DNA from: Tumebacillus algifaecis
GTDB taxonomy: Bacteria; Bacillota; Bacilli; Tumebacillales; Tumebacillaceae
Assembly (NCBI RefSeq): GCF_002243515.1
Contig: NZ_CP022657.1
Coordinates: forward strand, 2,719,001-2,783,000
Length of the DNA: 64,000 nt
Reading direction: 5' to 3'
Shown: in pieces, positions 57,829 to 64,000 of the stretch
Numbering within the stretch: position 1 is the stretch's first letter
Layout of the letters: each line of letters starts with the position of its first letter
The notes under the pieces: model-generated
What the model was told of the DNA's origin: nothing
The model's input: the letters and a program-made list of their open reading frames with translations, nothing else
The model's database searches: none
Made by a program: the position numbers and the translations under genes

Positions 57829-59429
57829 GGGTTGTCTGATGATTCTTCGATCAGATCGGAGGGGTAACCGAGCTTCGTCAACTCCGCCTGAACGAGGGGC
57901 ACTCCGCTTTCTCCGATCAGAAAATGGGTCGAGGTCAGCTCCAAACGAATGTGGCGCTTTAGTTCCGGCATGGTGCGCAAATCGCGGGCGATGCTTTCTT
58001 CGCCGCATTCGACGAGGACGGCTCGGTATAGTTTGACGCGGCCAAACTCGGCCGCCCACTGCTCGACCATCCGCTCGATGTTACCCGGCACCAGGCCGTC
58101 CGACTCTTCACGCAGGAAATCGAGCACCGTCTCGCAAGTCCAGCCGAATTCGAAGGCGCGCAGGACGCTTTTTTTGGTCAAGCGGTGGATTCGCAGCGTA
58201 TCGACGCGGATCAGATCGGTCAGCTCCTCCAATTCCCAGGCGAGTCGCTCAAACGATTCTACAGGCACCAGCAGATCGAAGTTGGGCTGCACGATCACAG
58301 GCGTAGTTACCGCTTCTAAAACATCTTCTGGCTCCTCTTGGATCGACACGTTTTCGTCGAGCAGAAATTCTCGTCCGAACGAGGTCAGCTTGATCACCGC
58401 CGTGCCATCCGCCAGTTGCCCGTGTGCAAGCAATCCTTGGTGCACAAGCATTTGATAAATGCGCTGCTCCATCACCTGCTCTGCTTTGTCATAATAATAG
58501 TCTCCGACATAGGGGGACAACAGGTCGTTCATCGAAGCGACGTGCACCCAGTCCGCTTTGGTCGCTTGTGCGAGCGTGGCGATGCAGACTTTTAACTGCG
58601 GAATCGGTCTGCGATAGAGCAGTCGCCAAAAGCGAAAGAGGTCTGCCGCCCGCTCTTTTTCACTTTGCAACTGCCACTCACCCGCTTTCGACGTCACGCG
58701 GAGCTCCCCTTCGGCCGTTTCCTCAATCAGCCCGCGCGTATAGCCATAATCATAGAGCAAGGCAAATCGGTCAGGATAGTCGTGAAAGCGACGTCCGTAC
58801 CCGAAGCGCCACGATACTTTGCCAAGCGGCTCTTCTTTGATCTCAAACAGAGCGAACAATTGCTGTTGGGCGCGCTTGACGATCGTTCCGTCTTTGGTGA
58901 TACGAACCTCCTGTTTGCCGACAAAGTTGAGAAACAGCACCAAGTCGCGCTGAAGCGCCATATTTTCGTCGCGATAGACGATCGGCGCACACTCAGAGAT
59001 TCTGACACGCGCTTTGAGACTTGCGGCCAGATGGTCGCGCATCGTGCGGCGCAAGTCGTCCGGTATGTAATAGATCTGGCGGCCGCCTTTCGTGTTCAAG
59101 CGATACAGCCAGCCGTTTTGCAGCAGGCGATAGATCTGCTCTTGTTCGTCCAACTCGTCGTGCAGTCCGGCTCGGCGCAGCATCGCCAGCACATCTTCGC
59201 GGGAAAAAGATTCACGGCGGTCGAGCATCAGCTGAGAGACCGCCTCTTTATAGGCGCTTTCCTCCAACCCAAGATAGGCGCCTTCAATAAATTTTCGGTT
59301 GTTGAAATGGGTCAAAATTTCCTGCATCAGCGCATTCTTCGAACTTAACGAGCAATCGAATCGATAGCATTCTGCAATTATTCGCAATGTGTCGATGCTA
59401 GATGAATTTAAACATTCGCTAAGCCTCAT
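57816..59429 (-). CDS. Helicase-associated protein (XPB/Ssl2-like N-terminal/Helicase_C_3 type)
   Basis: 537 residues from ATG at 59429 with GGGGGAAGC upstream, overlapping the stop of the helicase gene (TGATG). No helicase motifs. The region about 370-500 (PVIVQPNFDLLVPVESFERLAWELEELTDLIRVDTLRIHRLTKKSVLRAFEFGWT) is the helicase XPB/Ssl2 N-terminal-like domain (Helicase_C_3), known from partner proteins of bacterial XPB. N-terminal half is helical/winged. Expected to regulate or load the XPB protein made from the same mRNA; role inferred. Confidence 0.85.
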   Translation of the reverse strand: MRLSECLNSSSIDTLRIIAECYRFDCSLSSKNALMQEILTHFNNRKFIEGAYLGLEESAYKEAVSQLMLDRRESFSREDVLAMLRRAGLHDELDEQEQIYRLLQNGWLYRLNTKGGRQIYYIPDDLRRTMRDHLAASLKARVRISECAPIVYRDENMALQRDLVLFLNFVGKQEVRITKDGTIVKRAQQQLFALFEIKEEPLGKVSWRFGYGRRFHDYPDRFALLYDYGYTRGLIEETAEGELRVTSKAGEWQLQSEKERAADLFRFWRLLYRRPIPQLKVCIATLAQATKADWVHVASMNDLLSPYVGDYYYDKAEQVMEQRIYQMLVHQGLLAHGQLADGTAVIKLTSFGREFLLDENVSIQEEPEDVLEAVTTPVIVQPNFDLLVPVESFERLAWELEELTDLIRVDTLRIHRLTKKSVLRAFEFGWTCETVLDFLREESDGLVPGNIERMVEQWAAEFGRVKLYRAVLVECGEESIARDLRTMPELKRHIRLELTSTHFLIGESGVPLVQAELTKLGYPSDLIEESSDNPDGP

Positions 59430-61117
59430 CAAAAGCTTCCCCCGATCTCTTCAGCATGTAGCACCTGATAGGTGTAGCCTTGCTCAGTCAAAAACAGCTG
59501 GCGGTGATTGGCCATTTCCCGATCGACCGTATCACGGGTGACGACCGTGTAAAAATGCGAGCTGCTACCATCACGGTTGGGACGTAAGATCCGCCCGATG
59601 CGCTGTGCCTCTTCCTGACGGGAACCAAACGTCCCGGAGATCTGAACTGCCACGTTGGCATCTGGCAGATCGATCGCCACATTGGCAACTTTGGAGACGA
59701 TCAGCACAGAGATCTCTCCCGCCCGAAACTGACGAAACAGCTCTTCACGCTCGGCCAGCTTGGTTTTGCCGGTCAACACAGGAACTCCGAGCAGTTCCCC
59801 CGCTGCGTCGAGCTGCTCTATATACTGCCCGATGATCAGTACCCGATCTTCGCTGTGTTTGCGCAGCAAAGCGGCGATCACCTCATATTTTCTCGGGTTG
59901 AGCGACGCGATGCGATATTTTTGACGAGGCGCGGCCGAAGCGTAACGGATGCGCCAGTCCTGCGGTAACGGAACATCGATCTCATAGCAACAGGTCGGGG
60001 CGATAAATCCGCCAGACTCCATCACCTTCCACGGCACCTCATATTTTTTCGGGCCGATCATCGCAAACACATCAGGCTCGGCCCCGTCTTCGCGCACCAG
60101 CGTCGCGGTCAGCCCTAAGCGTCTGGTGCTCTGCACATCGGCCGTCAGACGAAAGATCGGGGCGGGCAGCAGATGTACCTCGTCATACACGATCAGACCC
60201 CAACGCCTGCTGTTTAAGCGCTCGAAGTGCGGGTAAGTTTGGCCACTGCGATAGGTCAGCATCTGGTAGGTCGTGACGGTGATCGGACGAATGTCCTTTC
60301 GCTCCGCCGAATACTCGCCGACCGCATCGGCAGGGAGGTCCGTCTTGTCGAGCAGTTCGTCGATCCACTGACGGGCTGCGAGGATATTTGGAGTCAACAC
60401 CAGCGTATTGGTCTGCATTTTGGCGATCGCCGCAATGCCGACCACCGTCTTTCCCGCCCCGCAAGGTAGCACGACCACTCCGCTGCCCCCATCCACATCG
60501 CCCGCAGCAAACGCTCGCACCGCTTCCTGCTGATAGGGGCGGAGCAAAAAGGCATCGCCGCTTTCCGTCTCGGTGCACAGAGCAAGTGGCAGCGCGTCGC
60601 CATCGACATAGCCGACACGGTCTTGAACCGGGTAACCGTGCTGGGCGAGCAGACGCTTGAGCGGTCCGCGTGCGTTTTCTTTGACCTGCAACACGTTTCG
60701 TTTGCGCCCAGTCAAATACGCTTTTAACTCCGGCAACAGACGGATTTCCTCAAGCAGGTCGCGCTCGCCTTGCAGGAGGTGACAGCCCTCACCGGGAACG
60801 AGCACAAGCGATCCGTATTTGTTCATCTCCGTCAGCACCATCTGCTGCAACGTCAATGGCAACGGATAGCGGCTTTGCTCGTGCAAAACGCCAAGCACCG
60901 TCTGTACCGTCTGTCCAGCCGCGGCAGCATGCCATAGCGAAATTTTGCTGATCCGATATGTATGAAAATGCTCAGGGCTTTTCAAAAGCTCTGCAAAGCG
61001 CAACAATTGGTCGCGCACCGTCGCAAAGTCCGGATGCGCCGTCTCCACAAGGAGCGTCCCGTCCGATTGGACGATCAGCGGCTTGGCGAGCTGTTGTGAA
61101 GAGGACATACATGTCAT
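59429..61117 (-). CDS. XPB-type superfamily 2 DNA helicase
   Basis: 562 residues; ATG at 61117 (or third codon on, 61108) after GGAGATGAC. N-terminal damage-recognition-like region 1-190, Q-like LLRPYQQEAVRAF, Walker A LPCGAGKTV (217-225), DEVH box in VYDEVHLLPAPIF, motif III LTATLVRED, motif V-VI SKVANVAIDLPDANVAVQISG and EAQRIGRILRPNRDG with the arginine finger. This is bacterial XPB, an ATP-dependent DNA repair/transcription helicase with 3'-5' polarity in known homologues. The leader contains a candidate attenuator. Confidence 0.95.
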   Translation of the reverse strand: MTCMSSSQQLAKPLIVQSDGTLLVETAHPDFATVRDQLLRFAELLKSPEHFHTYRISKISLWHAAAAGQTVQTVLGVLHEQSRYPLPLTLQQMVLTEMNKYGSLVLVPGEGCHLLQGERDLLEEIRLLPELKAYLTGRKRNVLQVKENARGPLKRLLAQHGYPVQDRVGYVDGDALPLALCTETESGDAFLLRPYQQEAVRAFAAGDVDGGSGVVVLPCGAGKTVVGIAAIAKMQTNTLVLTPNILAARQWIDELLDKTDLPADAVGEYSAERKDIRPITVTTYQMLTYRSGQTYPHFERLNSRRWGLIVYDEVHLLPAPIFRLTADVQSTRRLGLTATLVREDGAEPDVFAMIGPKKYEVPWKVMESGGFIAPTCCYEIDVPLPQDWRIRYASAAPRQKYRIASLNPRKYEVIAALLRKHSEDRVLIIGQYIEQLDAAGELLGVPVLTGKTKLAEREELFRQFRAGEISVLIVSKVANVAIDLPDANVAVQISGTFGSRQEEAQRIGRILRPNRDGSSSHFYTVVTRDTVDREMANHRQLFLTEQGYTYQVLHAEEIGGSF

Positions 61118-61157
61118 CTCCTTCCATTCTCACCTTTGTTTTTCCCGTTTTGGGCAC

Positions 61158-61190
61158 AAAAAAAACCCCGCGATCCTGACCGATGCGGAG
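61158..61190 (-). terminator. Candidate leader attenuator before the XPB helicase gene
   Basis: On the minus strand CTCCGC / GCGGGG stem with a 13-base loop followed by eight T. It lies between the promoter (61237-61245) and the helicase start, about 45 bp before it, and no other minus-strand gene is upstream for it to terminate. Suggests premature termination control. Confidence 0.6.
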
Positions 61191-61236
61191 TCTCAATGGT
61201 TGTTCGAGTTGTAAGAAGTGAGCGATTACATTTCCT

Positions 61237-61245
61237 AGTATAGCA
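61237..61245 (-). promoter_or_regulatory. Extended -10 promoter of the XPB operon
   Basis: TGC-TATACT on the minus strand (TGn plus -10); no clear -35. Start site near 61230 gives a leader of about 115 nt that contains the attenuator. Confidence 0.5.
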
Positions 61246-61395
61246 CAGTCTGTCCCGATCTGATGCAGGGAGTTCTTGGCGTAACTCCTGAAAAGTATAA
61301 ATTTTCGAATTATTACCCCAATTCTCTATACATCATGATCATTCTATCATATAATTTCCATAGATTAAGAATTTGCACAGGGAGTGAAAATGTGA

Positions 61396-61764
61396 ATGCT
61401 TCAATACCGCCTCGATGTTGACACCAATCGGATTTATGGCGAACGAGCAGAAGAAATCCTCTCGAGCCAGCATACACACAGTCTGGAACGGTTGTTGCCA
61501 CTGACCAAGCCGGGCTTTACCGTCCTGATCGACCTGTCGAAGCTTAATCCTGAGCACTTGACCTTGCTGACCGACAATCACCCGATCCTGCTCGACTATG
61601 GCGTGAAACGCTGTGCCTACCTCTCTTCCGATTATGGGACGCTCGGCGTTCTGATGAAAGAGTTGCGCAAGCGGGTCGCCCCTCCTGTGGAGCGCGGATA
61701 TTTCACGAGGCGTCATGACGCCTTACGATTTTTAATCGAAGAAAAAGTGGAGTACGCTCAATAG
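61396..61764 (+). CDS. Small STAS-like protein of unknown function
   Basis: 122 residues, ATG at 61396; GGGAGTGAAAATGTGA upstream gives a moderate site. Pattern TNRIYGERAEEIL, GFTVLIDLSKLNPEHLTLL, DYGVKRCAYLSSDYGTLGVLMKELRK alternates strands and helices like SpoIIAA/STAS-type proteins that lack the phosphorylated serine motif. Single gene, divergent from the XPB operon, ended by its own terminator. Function unknown. Confidence 0.7.
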   Translation: MLQYRLDVDTNRIYGERAEEILSSQHTHSLERLLPLTKPGFTVLIDLSKLNPEHLTLLTDNHPILLDYGVKRCAYLSSDYGTLGVLMKELRKRVAPPVERGYFTRRHDALRFLIEEKVEYAQ

Positions 61765-61781
61765 GGCGGACTCCACTTTTT
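61742..61781. terminator. Bidirectional terminator
   Basis: AAAAAGTGGAGT / ACTCCACTTTTT stem with 16-base loop. The left arm lies in the last codons of the STAS-like gene; it also serves the converging kinase gene. Confidence 0.85.
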
Positions 61782-61793
61782 ATAAGCACCGAT

Positions 61794-62456
61794 TTAGAAA
61801 AGCATCCGTTTGATCCGTTCGCCAAATCGGAGGATATCACCATTGCCTTCATTGGCCTTGTACCATTTTCGAATCGTCTCCAACACCCATGACGGAACGG
61901 TCAAACCAGGCTTATACAAGTCGAGGTAGTAGTCGTAATACGCCGCTTTCAGCATCTCCCAACGCTTGCAGGCGCCGTGTTTGCGGTAGTCGGACACATC
62001 GACCAGAATACCGCGCCCTTCGTGGACGAGCACGTTTTTCAAATGGATGTCGGCCGGATTCAGTCCGCGGCTTCGCGCGTAGGCGATCGCTTCATCTACA
62101 TCTTGGATCACCTGCTCCGGAATGTGAATGCCTTGCAGCAGACAATCGTACAAGTTGGTGCCCTGCTTGTACTCCATGACGAGGAAATGATCTCCCCGTT
62201 CATAAAAATGCGGAAAATAGGGCGAATCCCCGAGCTGTTCGTAGATGGCAGCTTCCTCAGAAGCGATGTGGGTATGGGTGTCTGCGTACACTTTGATCGC
62301 GATCTGCGGATGATCTTTGGGCTGAAACACGGCGGCCGAATTGCCGACCCCGATGCAGCGCCACTGATCAGGATGTGCTCGCACATCGACCGGATCGCGC
62401 GGATTGACAGAGCGAACGCGCACCGCTGCCACAAGTTTTTGCACGTCTTCGATCAT
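61794..62456 (-). CDS. Serine/threonine protein kinase-like protein (YrzF type)
   Basis: 220 residues, ATG after GGAAAAGGGAGAGTCCCC. Small atypical kinase: Gly-rich VGNSAAVF near 38, Lys in IAIKVYAD, Glu helix, catalytic-like NPADIHLKNVLV with Asn, and DVSD in place of DFG. The family YrzF/RIO-like is short and lacks the usual C-terminal lobe parts. Autophosphorylation not inferable. Upstream of it in transcription lie the four-cysteine gene and the unknown gene. Confidence 0.82.
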   Translation of the reverse strand: MIEDVQKLVAAVRVRSVNPRDPVDVRAHPDQWRCIGVGNSAAVFQPKDHPQIAIKVYADTHTHIASEEAAIYEQLGDSPYFPHFYERGDHFLVMEYKQGTNLYDCLLQGIHIPEQVIQDVDEAIAYARSRGLNPADIHLKNVLVHEGRGILVDVSDYRKHGACKRWEMLKAAYYDYYLDLYKPGLTVPSWVLETIRKWYKANEGNGDILRFGERIKRMLF

Positions 62457-62491
62457 GGGGACTCTCCCTTTTCCTTACCATAAGATTCGGT

Positions 62492-62689
62492 TTACTTGCG
62501 CCGCAGAATGCAGGGGACGCCATATCCGATCGCGCCGGGTTCTGACATCTTCTCCATATATGCGGCCCCACGGGCGCAGACCGAGGGGCATTTCAGACAG
62601 GTATCGACCGTGACGATCGCCATCTGCAGTTGCCGTTGTGAGACATCCAACGATTTTTTCTTTTTGGAACCCGCTTTCTTTCCAGCCAT
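62492..62689 (-). CDS. Small four-cysteine protein (possible metal or Fe-S binding)
   Basis: 65 residues, ATG after GAGGAATCGAAG. Lys-rich N-terminus (AGSKKKKS) then a cysteine cluster C31-x2-C34-x3-C38 and C60 in GYGVPCILRR. The spacing suits a [4Fe-4S] cluster or zinc site. I recall similar small proteins in related spore formers but no named family. Lies 36 bp before the kinase-like gene in the same direction. Confidence 0.7.
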   Translation of the reverse strand: MAGKKAGSKKKKSLDVSQRQLQMAIVTVDTCLKCPSVCARGAAYMEKMSEPGAIGYGVPCILRRK

Positions 62690-62770
62690 CTTCGATTCCT
62701 CCAGTTGCAGTCTACTCGCAAATCTGGAATATCGTATGCTGCTGAATCCGCAGGTGTCACCGATTTCAAA

Positions 62771-63136
62771 CTAAGCTTGTAACAGTTCGAGCAACTGTTT
62801 CGTAAAACCTGGAGAAAGCTGTGCGAACAAGGTGGAAGCGCCGCGCTCCACCACCCCGCTGCGGTTGTACATGCGCAGTTTTGTTGCCACAATTTTATAG
62901 GAGGACGATCCAAAGTGGTGAGCCACCGTCGTATCGCCCACTTGTTCCTGATAGATACCCGGAGCCTCTTCCTCACGAGAGATAACGCCGAGGATATCCT
63001 CGAGATAAATATGGTACGAAACTTCTTCGCGCAGCAGAATCATCTCTTTGGTCGTCAATCGATAGCCCACTCCACGCCTGATTTCCGTGCGTTTGAGTTC
63101 GCCGTCCATCGTCTTGACGTTTACAAATTGCTTCAT
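62771..63136 (-). CDS. Conserved-looking protein of unknown function
   Basis: 121 residues, ATG after AGGAGGGGAGCCG. Soluble; begins KQFVNVKTMDGELKRTEIRRGVGYRLTTKEMILLREEV, then strand-rich SYHIYLEDILGVIS and AHHFGSSSYKIVATKLRMYNRSG, and a C-terminal helix GFTKQLLELL. No motif recognised. Transcribed in the same direction as its neighbours, 82 bp before the four-cysteine gene. Confidence 0.7.
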   Translation of the reverse strand: MKQFVNVKTMDGELKRTEIRRGVGYRLTTKEMILLREEVSYHIYLEDILGVISREEEAPGIYQEQVGDTTVAHHFGSSSYKIVATKLRMYNRSGVVERGASTLFAQLSPGFTKQLLELLQA

Positions 63137-63218
63137 CGGCTCCCCTCCTTTCGGGTGTCGTTGTACTTATCTATTTTTCCAGTGTATGTTTAGCATAAAG
63201 CTTTCGATGTCAAAAGGA

Positions 63219-63243
63219 AAGAAGCCGATGCTGGCATCGACTC
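63219..63243 (-). terminator. Weak terminator after psd
   Basis: Stem AGTCGATGC / GCATCGGCT with one mismatch and a T-rich tail (TTCTTTCCTTTT) on the minus strand. Confidence 0.5.
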
Positions 63244-63244
63244 C

Positions 63245-64000
63245 TTATCTTGTCAAAATATGACCAATCTTCTCGCCGAGACGGACGCGTGCTTCTAGGT
63301 GGAGATCACCGGACAGTTCAACCCGGCCTGGTTCGAACAACAAGATGATCGTCGAGCCAAACTCAAAGCGGGCCATCTCTTCCCCCTTTTCATAAGCAGG
63401 ACCTGCGGGCAGGTCTTTACGCTCCAGACGGCCACCTTTGATGTTCGTGCCGGACAGCTGATCATACTCGACTTTGACCGAGCCGACGATCGTCGCTCCG
63501 ACTTTGACCAATGCGACCTCACCTGCCGCTGTGTCAAAATAGGTGATCAAGCGCTCATTTTTTGCAAACAAGCCCTGTACCGCTCGCACGCCAAACGGAT
63601 TGACCGGAAACAGCGTGCCCGGTACATAGGTCGAGCCTTTGACCTGACCAGTGAGCGGCATGTGAATCCGGTGATAATCGGTCGGTGACAGATAGACGGT
63701 GAGGAACGTCCCGCCGTGGTAGCGTTTCGCCCGCTCTTCGTCGCCACCGAGCAGCTCAGCCACTGTGAAAAACACACCTTTGGCCTGCACGAGATTGCCG
63801 TCTTCGATTTTGCCCAGCTGGGCAACTTTTCCATCGACCGGCGAGATCACGCTGTCAGACGCGGGATCGATCGGTCGCGCATCAGCCTTCAGACGGCGAA
63901 TGAAAAACTCGACCAAGCTCGGGTAATCCTCCCACGTCTTTTCCGCTTCTTGCAAGTTGACGTTAAATTTGCGGATGTAATACGGAATAAACAGCCTACT
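63245..64000 (-). CDS. psd: Phosphatidylserine decarboxylase proenzyme (5' end beyond the window)
   Basis: 252 residues visible; the frame stays open to base 64000 and the first visible residues (SRLFIPYYIRKFNV, then LQEAEKTWEDYPSLVEFFIRRL) match the inner N-terminal part of PSD proteins, so the true start lies to the right and the TTG at 63955 is not it. SPVDGKVAQLG, YHRIHMPLTG and the self-cleavage site FGST near the end (pyruvoyl formed from the Ser) are present. Makes phosphatidylethanolamine at the membrane. Confidence 0.95.
   Translation of the reverse strand, partial: SRLFIPYYIRKFNVNLQEAEKTWEDYPSLVEFFIRRLKADARPIDPASDSVISPVDGKVAQLGKIEDGNLVQAKGVFFTVAELLGGDEERAKRYHGGTFLTVYLSPTDYHRIHMPLTGQVKGSTYVPGTLFPVNPFGVRAVQGLFAKNERLITYFDTAAGEVALVKVGATIVGSVKVEYDQLSGTNIKGGRLERKDLPAGPAYEKGEEMARFEFGSTIILLFEPGRVELSGDLHLEARVRLGEKIGHILTR

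Noticed and set aside
57746-58036. Plus-strand frame of 96 residues at the end of the helicase-associated gene
   Set aside because: Overlaps the terminator hairpin and the real gene on the other strand; Arg/Gly-rich shadow.

Overview
The window reads as a chromosomal segment of a Gram-positive, endospore-forming member of the Bacillota, probably near Tumebacillus/Effusibacillus (Alicyclobacillaceae). This rests on sporulation genes (ylbJ, ypjB), a Bacillus-type qcrABC-ypjA-ypjB block, a ypjD-dapB-mgsA-cca block, strong purine-rich ribosome binding sites and frequent TTG/GTG starts. The genus is an inference. No rRNA, tRNA, CRISPR array or intact insertion sequence was seen.

Region 1 (142-25434, all minus strand) is a complete extracellular contractile injection system (eCIS, phage-tail-like) of 18 genes. 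In transcription order: AAA+ ATPase, Pvc16-like terminator protein (DUF4255), carboxypeptidase-regulatory-like protein, sheath, tube 1, tail-assembly protein, a 65-residue DUF6760-like protein, tube 2, a giant repeat protein in the tape-measure position, LysM tube-baseplate protein, gpD-like hub, gpV-like spike, gp25, two J-like wedge proteins, gpI-like protein with an N-terminal propeller-like region, a 561-residue eCIS-associated protein, and a DUF4157 protein. A convergent terminator closes the cluster. Notable points are the giant protein with about 60 copies of a 15-residue repeat plus seven 19-residue repeats, a one-base frameshift in the spike gene, an ATA start (or -1 frameshift) for the 65-residue gene, and no separate PAAR tip gene.

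Region 2 (25435-29443, plus strand) is a sulfate ABC importer operon (cysT-cysW-cysA-sbp) with overlapping genes. A large imperfect palindrome precedes its first start codon.

Region 3 (29.5-43.1 kb) is accessory and signalling: DUF1992 protein, methyltransferase, an ArsR regulator with an SRPBCC protein, a metallophosphoesterase, a small membrane protein with a possible frameshift, a GAF/HD-GYP c-di-GMP phosphodiesterase, DUF3307 and small membrane proteins, a 1781-residue kinase/AAA/TPR/GAF/cyclase protein, a phytoene-desaturase-like flavoprotein and an SseB-like protein.

Region 4 (43.1-57.6 kb) is core Bacillales chromosome: cca, mgsA, dapB, MazG-like ypjD, ylbJ, uppP, a YkvI-like carrier, DedA, CPBP protease, YitT (ypjC), ypjB, ypjA, qcrC, qcrB, qcrA, a creatininase-family amidohydrolase and ypiB. 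The bshB1-bshA pair found between mgsA and cca in B. subtilis is absent here.

Region 5 (57.8-64 kb) holds an XPB-type helicase with an overlapping helicase-associated partner and a candidate transcription attenuator in its leader, a STAS-like small protein, a YrzF-like kinase, a four-cysteine small protein, an unknown protein, and phosphatidylserine decarboxylase cut by the right edge.
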